From: Desulfobacteraceae bacterium
GTDB taxonomy: Bacteria; Desulfobacterota; DSM-4660; Desulfatiglandales; Desulfatiglandaceae
DNA length: 10,395 nt
NCBI GenBank assembly: GCA_030612945.1
Contig: JAUWMY010000056.1
Location: forward strand, 1-10,395
Reading direction: 5' to 3'
Shown: one piece after another, positions 5,526 to 10,395 of the stretch
Layout of the letters: every line of letters begins with the position of its first letter
Numbering within the stretch: the stretch's first letter is position 1
The notes under the pieces: model-generated
What the model was told of the DNA's origin: nothing
Seen by the model: the letters and a program-made list of their open reading frames with translations, nothing else
Databases searched by the model: none
Program-made: the position numbers and the translations under genes

Positions 5526-7418
5526 TTATTTGGCCAGCAAGCCCATGATCGTTTCCCGGATATCATCCGCCCCCAGTCCCTGGTACGGGATCTGTTCGCT
5601 CAGGCCGCCGTGCCCCTCTTTAGACGTTCCCATACGGGCATAGCGTGCCGCGAATCCCCTTTCCAGCAGCCAGGTGCCGAACCGGACGCCAAGACCCGAA
5701 TTTACGTTCTGGGTTTCCACCACCAAAACGAATCCGCCCCCCATAAGCCGTTTCATCATGGCTTCATCGACGACATTCAGGGTCGGCTTGTTTATCAGGG
5801 CCACGCGAACGCCGTCGGCCCGCAGGCGTTCCACCACGTCAAGACAGCGGTACAGCATCTCGCCGTAGGAGATGATATATCCCTGATCTCCTTCCCGGAT
5901 GACCTCATCCTTGCCGGGCATGAATGCATAGCTGCCGCCGAAACACGCCTCCCCGTCTTCATCCAGAATAAAGGGGGTTGCGGATCGGGTGGAAAACACG
6001 AAACGAAGACCCTCGTCATTGAAAACAGTCTCGAGGATCGCCCGCATCTGGTTGGAATCTGCGGGGTAGTACAAACGGGTTTTGTCGTTTTCCGGCAGGC
6101 CGTTGTCGGCGAAAAAATTGTTGATGCCGAAATGACAGGTGTTGTCCGCCATGTCATCCACCCCGGCGTGGGAAAAATGGGCCAGCACATTAGCTCGGTT
6201 CAAACGGGCCATGGTAATTTCAGAGACGACCATCTCCAGAAACGCGGAAAAGGTCCCGAATATTCCCTGCTTGCCTTTTTTCTCACCGAAGCCGGCGGCC
6301 ACGGAGAAATTGTTCCGTTCCATGATCCCGGCGCTCACGTAGACCTCGGGAAAGGTTTTCCGGATATGGTGCAGCCCGCAGGAACCTTCAAGATCCGAAT
6401 CCACCACAAGCACCCTGGTTTTTCGGTCCGGCATCTGCTCGAGAATATCGCAAACGATCTTTCCGAAATTGTCCCGGTTTTTCGCCTTGTCCTTGGTACT
6501 GCCGAGATACACGGCGGTTGACGTTTGTTTGGCTGAAGATTCCAGAACCTTTACCGCCTCCTGCCACCCTTTTTCCTTCAGGTAGGTGATGGCAAAATCA
6601 ACGGGAATGACGTCGTGGCCTTTTGGTAATCCTTCGATTCCCGGAATGCCCACGGCCATTTTTCGTTTATTGATCAACGCCACCGGTCCGTCGGTGATCA
6701 GTGCCTTTTGAATCCGCTGATACAAGGCCGACAGGCTCTCACCGGAGCCGGTATCCACCCGAACCCCATGACCTTTCAGCGTACCTTCGACGGAGAACCC
6801 CTTCAGATAGTCGCTGGGATGTCCGGCGATGGTCACGTCATTGTCGTCGAGGAGCAGTTTGACGATGAGCTTCTGCGCAACGGCATACCGGGCGGCCTCG
6901 GCATCGCCGCCTTCCTGCTGGGAGCCGTCGCTGCCGAACATGACCACGGTCTTATCCGGGTTGGCCGCGGCCACACCGTTGACATAGCTCCACATGTGAC
7001 CCAGGCGGCCGGAGCTGAAAAATACACCCTGGTCGTCATCCCTTTCGGGGTGGCCGTAAAGACCGCTGCCGAATTCGCGATAATGCAGCAGCGAGCTGGG
7101 AGGTTTGTAGCCGTTGAGCACCGCCATCATATACTGGATAGCGACGCGGTGGCCGGCCTCGTCGAAATATACAGGATAAACCGTATCGCTCCCTTTCATG
7201 AAGCCGTCGATAATTAAAAGCTCCGGAACGATATCATAGGCACCGCCCGTATGACCGCCCAGGCCCTTGGTGTTGGCATAGGCAGTAAAAAAGACGATGC
7301 TGTCACGGACCACCTCGATGTTTGCCCGCAACTGTTTAGCTTGTTCATCGATGAGTTCGCTTTGGGATGTGGAAAACTTCAGTGCTTTGAATGTGCCCAG
7401 GTCAATAGGAAATTTCAT
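5526..7418 (-). CDS. Divergent full-length transketolase
   Basis: This 630-residue thiamine-diphosphate enzyme has the three-part transketolase layout in one chain: cofactor domain (about 1-300), pyrimidine-binding domain (about 330-490) and C-terminal domain (about 500-630). Landmarks are GLGGHTGG (residues 52-59, where classical enzymes have a SGHPG loop), the diphosphate motif GSDGSQQEG (162-170) ending at N193 in LLLDDND, catalytic Glu367 in GIMERNNFSVAAG, and His429 in the loop DDMADNTCHFG, where the usual form is GEDGPTHQP. The loop changes suggest a substrate unlike xylulose 5-phosphate. I chose ATG 7418 because GGAGG lies 5 bases upstream (7424-7428); a TTG at 7430 is also in frame. 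It is the first gene of the operon, behind a strong promoter and a GntR-type operator. Classical transketolases run to about 660 residues, so nothing major is missing. Family assignment is sure; acceptor and donor are not. Confidence 0.92.
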   Translation of the reverse strand: MKFPIDLGTFKALKFSTSQSELIDEQAKQLRANIEVVRDSIVFFTAYANTKGLGGHTGGAYDIVPELLIIDGFMKGSDTVYPVYFDEAGHRVAIQYMMAVLNGYKPPSSLLHYREFGSGLYGHPERDDDQGVFFSSGRLGHMWSYVNGVAAANPDKTVVMFGSDGSQQEGGDAEAARYAVAQKLIVKLLLDDNDVTIAGHPSDYLKGFSVEGTLKGHGVRVDTGSGESLSALYQRIQKALITDGPVALINKRKMAVGIPGIEGLPKGHDVIPVDFAITYLKEKGWQEAVKVLESSAKQTSTAVYLGSTKDKAKNRDNFGKIVCDILEQMPDRKTRVLVVDSDLEGSCGLHHIRKTFPEVYVSAGIMERNNFSVAAGFGEKKGKQGIFGTFSAFLEMVVSEITMARLNRANVLAHFSHAGVDDMADNTCHFGINNFFADNGLPENDKTRLYYPADSNQMRAILETVFNDEGLRFVFSTRSATPFILDEDGEACFGGSYAFMPGKDEVIREGDQGYIISYGEMLYRCLDVVERLRADGVRVALINKPTLNVVDEAMMKRLMGGGFVLVVETQNVNSGLGVRFGTWLLERGFAARYARMGTSKEGHGGLSEQIPYQGLGADDIRETIMGLLAK

Positions 7419-7542
7419 TTGTGCCTCCAATGTGACGTGCTCTCTTTACAAAAAATACTCCGCCTGCCGTTGGTTGGCCTCCTCCCTCATCAAGCCCTGG
7501 AAGCCGCCGTTTTCGTTGCTTTTATTCCTGCCTTAACGGCCC

Positions 7543-7575
7543 AGATGTCTATTGTTATAGATGTATAGACATCTA
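7543..7575 (-). promoter_or_regulatory. Probable GntR/HutC operator
   Basis: AGATGTCTAT (7543-7552) is the exact reverse complement of ATAGACATCT (7565-7574), separated by 12 bases. Nested in it, 7558-7575 is an 18-bp palindrome broken only next to its centre, and its core GTATAGAC (7563-7570) fits the GT-N-TA-N-AC pattern of HutC-type operators. It begins a few bases downstream of the -10 box, so a bound regulator would cover the transcription start. I found no second copy in front of the other genes, consistent with one regulated promoter for the whole operon. Confidence 0.75.
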
Positions 7576-7582
7576 TTTTTGT

Positions 7583-7611
7583 AATTTACAGGAAAACCGA
7601 ATTCTTGTCAA
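7583..7611 (-). promoter_or_regulatory. Sigma70-type promoter of the transketolase operon
   Basis: On the minus strand, a consensus -35 box TTGACA (7606-7611) is followed by a 17-base spacer and the -10 box TAAATT (7583-7588). Transcription would start near 7576, at the edge of the operator palindrome. The leader to the transketolase ATG at 7418 would be about 158 bases. I see no riboswitch in it. Confidence 0.7.
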
Positions 7612-7737
7612 CAAAAATCTGTTCCCTAACCAAAATTTAACATTCGCGCTGAATTCCCTTAACTCCCGATTTATGGGGGAACCCGATTGACTATTGATAT
7701 TTGGTGGTTATATACTTTTAAGTCAAGGTTCAAAGTT

Positions 7738-7767
7738 CAATTGTTCACGGTGCAATTGTTCACGGTT
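7738..7767. repeat. 15-bp tandem duplication
   Basis: CAATTGTTCACGGTG (7738-7752) is followed at once by CAATTGTTCACGGTT (7753-7767), 14 of 15 bases identical. Related TCAAGGTTCAA words flank it on both sides. The stretch 7612-7737 before it is AT-rich and holds no gene I can recognise. Confidence 0.6.
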
Positions 7768-7774
7768 CAAGGTT

Positions 7775-7882
7775 GATGGTTTCGTAAAAAGTCAGAAATT
7801 CGTCATTTTTTCAATTTAGCACCTAATGATTTCAATTGGTTACGAGCCCGGATTTTTGAAATTTTGACTTTTTACGAATGCA
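7775..7882. mobile_element. MITE-like element with terminal inverted repeats
   Basis: The left end reads GATGGTTTCGTAAAAAGTCA and the right end, read on the other strand from 7884, reads GATGCATTCGTAAAAAGTCA. The two share a 14-base identical block, TTCGTAAAAAGTCA, with partial similarity continuing inward. The direct repeat TCAAGGTT flanks it at 7767-7774 and 7883-7890, like a target-site duplication. At about 108 bases it has no coding capacity and would depend on a transposase elsewhere. TCAAGGTT also occurs at 7723, so the duplication is suggestive and not proven, and the exact ends are uncertain by two bases. Confidence 0.6.
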
Positions 7883-8007
7883 TCAAGGTTAACTGATTAA
7901 AACTACACGGTTTTGAGATATTGAGGGGTGGCACATTGCGCGTAACTGCTGCTGTTCATAAGTTCATCAACTATGTCAAGCAATATGAAAAATGCGACCC
8001 CGCCGCT

Positions 8008-8060
8008 CGAAGATGCCGCTTGCCGAAGATACCGCTTGCGGTGCGGTGCGGTGCGGTGAG
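8008..8060. repeat. 16-bp tandem repeat and 5-bp microsatellite
   Basis: CGAAGATGCCGCTTGC (8008-8023) and CGAAGATACCGCTTGC (8024-8039) are adjacent copies, 15 of 16 identical. They run straight into GTGCG repeated three times (8041-8055) and a changed fourth copy, GTGAG. Tracts like this can change length by slippage. The open frame across this region (7921-8274, plus strand) has no family features. Confidence 0.65.
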
Positions 8061-8066
8061 GCTAAA

Positions 8067-8140
8067 TCCCGCTTGCAGTCCCCCTTTTAGCGGGAAACTC
8101 TTAACCCTCGTATGTGACTCCGCAAGGCTGGAGTCTCTTT
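8067..8140 (+). terminator. Hairpins with T-run upstream of response regulator
   Basis: GACTCC (8116-8121) pairs with GGAGTC (8130-8135) over an 8-base loop and is followed by TCTTTTT, an intrinsic-terminator layout on the plus strand. Just before it TCCCGCT (8067-8073) pairs with AGCGGGA (8089-8095). No plus-strand gene ends here. The terminator therefore closes an unseen small transcript, lies in the leader of the response regulator as an attenuator, or is chance. Confidence 0.4.
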
Positions 8141-8228
8141 TTCGATCAAACTGGCCGCTTCCGCGGTCAGAGGCGGCGCTGAACTGTGAACCTTACAACC
8201 TGAATAGTGCACACAAGGAGCATATCTT

Positions 8229-8771
8229 ATGGACACTGAAAAAATTATTGCCGGGAAAAAAATCCTCATCGTAGATGACGAAAAGGACGTCCTTGATGGC
8301 CTGATTGACCTGCTTGAAATCTGCAAGATCGATACGGCCTTGTCCTTTGAAGAAGGAAAGCGGCTGCTCGAAGAGAACGACTATGACCTTGCCGTCCTTG
8401 ACATTATGGGCGTAAAAGGATTTGACCTCTTGAAAATCGCCAACGAGAGGAAAGTTCCTGCCCTTATGCTCACGGCCCACGGACTATCCGAGGAAAACCT
8501 CAAAAAATCTGCCAAAGATGGTGCTGCCTATTACGCGCCAAAAGATGAAATGAAAAACATAGAGGTGTTCGTCGCAGACGTCATTGAAGCAATGGAAAAG
8601 AAAAAGAACCCTTGGATTAGATGGTTCGATAGGCTGGGCAGCTTCTACGATAGGAAATTTGGGGGGATCGATTGGAGAGAAAAGGAAAAGAAGTTTTGGG
8701 AAGAGAAAATTAAGGCTCGGGGATATCCATTTGACTCCAGTGACCCCAATCCGGATAAACCGGAAAAGTGA
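8229..8771 (+). CDS. Receiver-domain response regulator with C-terminal tail
   Basis: Residues about 9-124 of this 180-residue protein form a CheY-like receiver domain. The metal-binding acidic pair is D16-D17 in KKILIVDDEKD, the phospho-acceptor is D58 in LAVLDIMG, the switch threonine is T82 in LMLTAHG, and the conserved lysine is K105 in YYAPKDE. There is no DNA-binding or enzymatic output domain. Instead there is a tail of about 55 residues rich in Trp, Phe, Tyr, Lys and Glu (NPWIRWFDRLGSFYDRKFGG, then REKEKKFWEEKIKARGY), likely helical and perhaps a docking surface. AAGGAG at 8215-8220 supports the ATG. No histidine kinase is present in the window, so its partner is unknown. It is transcribed toward the kinase-like gene at 9065 and is probably a single-gene unit. 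Confidence 0.9.
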   Translation: MDTEKIIAGKKILIVDDEKDVLDGLIDLLEICKIDTALSFEEGKRLLEENDYDLAVLDIMGVKGFDLLKIANERKVPALMLTAHGLSEENLKKSAKDGAAYYAPKDEMKNIEVFVADVIEAMEKKKNPWIRWFDRLGSFYDRKFGGIDWREKEKKFWEEKIKARGYPFDSSDPNPDKPEK

Positions 8772-8804
8772 CTAAAGTGAACTAAAGTTTAAAGTGACTA
8801 AAGT
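8765..8804 (+). repeat. AAAGTGACTAAAGT direct repeats
   Basis: The 14-base word AAAGTGACTAAAGT occurs at 8765-8778 and again at 8791-8804, with a variant unit GAACTAAAGT between. The first copy overlaps the TGA stop of the response regulator. A related, inverted copy lies at 8960-8984. Confidence 0.7.
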
Positions 8805-8888
8805 TAAGGAACTTCGTGTCTTTTTAGAATAGATGGTTTTCACAATGCCTGCGTGACAAATCAAACCAAGGGACTCGGGTAATATGTA

Positions 8889-8942
8889 ATCAAAAAATTC
8901 GAACTTCTTGCATACCAAAAGGCACAGTAACTGTTGGCTAAG
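8889..8942 (+). pseudogene. Possible scrap of a four-helix-bundle (IVS) gene
   Basis: The plus-strand frame from 8889 reads IKKFELLAYQKAQ, then a TAA stop, then LLAKP. This resembles the N-terminal helix of 23S rRNA intervening-sequence (four-helix-bundle, PF05635) proteins, which often open with IKKFEDL-AWQKAREL. Only about 18 codons are matchable, a stop interrupts them and nothing follows, so if real it is a decayed fragment. The remainder of 8805-9062 has no gene. Confidence 0.25.
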
Positions 8943-8959
8943 CCAAGACCTTGATCGAA

Positions 8960-8984
8960 AACTTTAGGCACTTTAGATCACTTA
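8960..8984 (-). repeat. Inverted copy of the AAAGTG-type repeat
   Basis: Read on the minus strand from 8984, the sequence runs TAAGTGATCTAAAGTG, then CCTAAAGTT. This is the same repeat type as at 8765-8804 in opposite orientation. The two sets enclose about 155 bases, including the possible four-helix-bundle scrap, and also separate the converging ends of the response regulator and kinase genes. Confidence 0.55.
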
Positions 8985-9064
8985 TGGCCAAGTCATTACT
9001 CAACTGGTAGAACCTTGTTATTGTACAACTACCCGCGGTAATGGTTTAGGCCGATTAATTAATG

Positions 9065-10018
9065 TTAAACGGCAACACCATACGTTTCTTGGATGAAGGC
9101 CAGGTTCTTTATTGCATTATCATATTTGATCTTGCCGTATTTGTAGTAATCAAATTCAATTTTTGAAATGTTTAACTGGATCAGGCTCCACAGAAACCAG
9201 TAAATATCCGGAAACGGTTTGAACAGATCTATAAAATACAGCTCTCGATCAAAATCCTCGCCGTTACAGTACGCTTTGACAATCCCCTTTTCCGCCTGGC
9301 GAGGAACCAGGATCTCCTGGAACATATCGGCAATATCGTAGTATTTCGGCGCCATACCGGCATACTCCCAGTCGATGATATACATGGGAGAGCCGTACCG
9401 TGGCAGCGCTTCCTCATTTATCAGAATAAAATTATCGGCCAGCAGGTCGTTATGGCAGGCCGTGTATTCATTCTCCGGAATGTTGATAATCTGTGTCAGC
9501 TTGTCCAGCCGCTCGATGGTGCCGGCGATGTCGAACTCTGCATAAGCAACATTTAGATCGGCAAGTATCGCTGCCATTTTTCTCACTTCAACCAGGGGGT
9601 TGAAGATTTTCTTCAGTTTTACACCGCTCTCATGGATTTTGCGAATCGGATCAACGATTTTCGGATACAGCGATTTATCCAAAAAGTGACCGATAGTCAG
9701 GACAATCGAATCACCGATGAACTCCACGATGGTGACACCTTTTTCGGGCATGTATTTAACTATGTTGGAAGACACACCTATTTTTGCCATCTCTGTTTGG
9801 GCATGGACCTCATTGTCGCGGTTGATAAAAAGATCGGTCTTATCACCGTAGATCCGAACGGTGTAGTCGCCTTTTTCCGACTGAATCCGGTACAGTTTAT
9901 TGGTTATCCCGCCGCTTAGCTGAGTGATACGAACATCAATGCCCTTCCATTCAGGCAAAAGTTCATAGCAGGTTTCCTGGGTGAATTCCTGATCCAAAAG
10001 GCGCGTTGCCGTGCACAT
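9065..10018 (-). CDS. Choline/ethanolamine kinase-like phosphotransferase
   Basis: This 317-residue protein has the protein-kinase-like fold of choline/ethanolamine kinases and aminoglycoside phosphotransferases. Visible marks are the nucleotide loop LSGGITNKLYRI (residues 34-45), the YTVRIYG strand (52-58) as in choline kinases, the catalytic-loop motif ACHNDLLADNFI (187-198, with D191 and N196), and the metal-binding IDWEYAGMAPKYYDIA (215-230, with D216). The C-terminal helices are rich in Tyr, Phe and Trp. Such enzymes phosphorylate an alcohol group of choline, ethanolamine or a similar amino alcohol using ATP. GAGGA at 10026-10030 supports the ATG at 10018. It shares the strand of the transketolase operon but is 1.6 kb upstream, with the opposite-strand regulator between and its own promoter. 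A common pathway is possible but not shown. No nucleotidyltransferase or choline transporter is adjacent. Confidence 0.85.
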   Translation of the reverse strand: MCTATRLLDQEFTQETCYELLPEWKGIDVRITQLSGGITNKLYRIQSEKGDYTVRIYGDKTDLFINRDNEVHAQTEMAKIGVSSNIVKYMPEKGVTIVEFIGDSIVLTIGHFLDKSLYPKIVDPIRKIHESGVKLKKIFNPLVEVRKMAAILADLNVAYAEFDIAGTIERLDKLTQIINIPENEYTACHNDLLADNFILINEEALPRYGSPMYIIDWEYAGMAPKYYDIADMFQEILVPRQAEKGIVKAYCNGEDFDRELYFIDLFKPFPDIYWFLWSLIQLNISKIEFDYYKYGKIKYDNAIKNLAFIQETYGVAV

Positions 10019-10149
10019 GGCGATATCCTCTTTCTCGGTCTAAACCGGTTCACACAGTTAGTTGATAGCCCGGCAGAAGGCGGAAGGCTCGTCGAGATCA
10101 TTCCGCCAGCTTGATCAGCTTATACTCGATGCCATTTCCTTAACATTAT

Positions 10150-10179
10150 AATATATAACAGGCCTATGCATTGAGTCAA
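10150..10179 (-). promoter_or_regulatory. Candidate promoter of the kinase-like gene
   Basis: On the minus strand, TTGACT (10174-10179) is followed by an 18-base spacer and TATATT (10150-10155). This sits about 130 bases upstream of the kinase ATG. The GTATAGAC palindrome of the transketolase promoter is absent here, so the two units do not appear to share that operator. Confidence 0.5.
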
Positions 10180-10260
10180 ATCCTTTTTTAGTTCACAAAA
10201 ATAACTTGACAGCACCTTATTCAACCATGTAGTTAAACAAGCAAGAAGTTTAAACCAAAA

Positions 10261-10395
10261 TTACCACAAATCTTTAAGCAAAGGGGCATTTGGCTTGCCA
10301 TTTAGCTTCACGAACCAATTAAGACCATTCCCTTGCGAATCTGTAAAACTAACGTAGTCCTCATAGAATAATGGGGAGACTGGATTTTCATGCGG
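10261..10395 (-). CDS. C-terminal end of an unidentified protein (partial)
   Basis: The minus-strand frame entering at the right edge stays open for 44 codons and ends at TAA 10261-10263. Its residues look protein-like, with NPVSPLFYEDYVSFTDSQG and then NGLNWFVKLNGKPNAPLLKD before a final Leu-Trp. I do not recognise the family, and I cannot judge length or location. It lies about 240 bases upstream of the kinase-like gene on the same strand. The candidate kinase promoter in that gap suggests separate transcription. Confidence 0.55.
   Translation of the reverse strand, partial: PHENPVSPLFYEDYVSFTDSQGNGLNWFVKLNGKPNAPLLKDLW

Noticed and set aside
5610..6521. 303-codon plus-strand open frame
   Set aside because: It lies wholly antisense to the transketolase gene, whose motifs are clear; its residues show no family features, and it is explained by codon bias of the true gene.
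7419..7575. Riboswitch in the transketolase leader
   Set aside because: The roughly 158-base leader shows no conserved thiamine-pyrophosphate or other riboswitch core that I can recognise.
7738..8060. Possible CRISPR array
   Set aside because: The repeats are adjacent with no spacers, too short, and differ from each other; no cas gene is present.
7921..8274. 117-codon plus-strand open frame upstream of the response regulator
   Set aside because: It crosses tandem repeats and a terminator-like hairpin, overlaps the regulator start in another frame, and shows no protein-like composition.

Overview
The window reads as a chromosomal stretch from an environmental Gram-negative bacterium. A sulfate-reducer-like Desulfobacterota (Desulfobacterales) is my best guess. 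The guess rests on the mixed GC content, the type of short dispersed repeats (TTCGTAAAAAGTC terminal inverted repeats, AAAGTGACTAAAGT repeats, the CTTCGGCAAGCTCAGGACA-like tandem unit) and the style of the receiver-only response regulator. It comes from general recall, not from a marker gene, so it is tentative.

Left part (1-2106, accessory): a small YwbE-family gene (84-287), then about 400 bases of palindromic non-coding repeats, then a truncated C-terminal remnant of an ABC-F ATPase of the Uup type (705-1100, minus strand). Next is a BrnT/BrnA-type toxin-antitoxin pair (1338-1863) and a three-copy 24-bp tandem repeat (1912-1983). The mix suggests a site that collects insertions and decaying genes.

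Central part (2107-7611, minus strand): the main functional unit. Four genes run in one direction with gaps of 177, 129 and 74 bases: a divergent transketolase, a GntR/HutC-type regulator with a TTG start, a divergent transaldolase-family enzyme and a HisC-like PLP aminotransferase. Upstream of the transketolase lies a near-consensus sigma70 promoter (TTGACA, 17 bp, TAAATT). Just downstream of its -10 box is a palindromic site built on GTATAGAC, which fits the GT-N-TA-N-AC operator pattern of HutC-type regulators. The simplest reading is an autoregulated operon for carbon-chain rearrangement of a phosphorylated sugar or sugar analogue plus a transamination step. No transporter or dehydrogenase in the window names the substrate. 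The transaldolase carries Gln where classical transaldolases have the catalytic Glu, as in fructose-6-phosphate aldolase, so its reaction may not be the housekeeping one. This is the strongest candidate here for an undescribed pathway.

Right part (7612-10395): repeats and a MITE-like element with long terminal inverted repeats and a possible target duplication (7775-7882), more short tandem repeats, and a hairpin plus T-run upstream of a plus-strand response regulator (8229-8771). That regulator is a receiver domain with an aromatic-rich C-terminal tail. Repeats of AAAGTGACTAAAGT follow it, along with a possible scrap of a four-helix-bundle (23S rRNA IVS) gene. A choline/ethanolamine-kinase-like gene (9065-10018, minus strand) has its own promoter. 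The C-terminal 44 codons of an unidentified minus-strand gene sit at the right edge. I see no tRNA, rRNA, CRISPR array or intact transposase.
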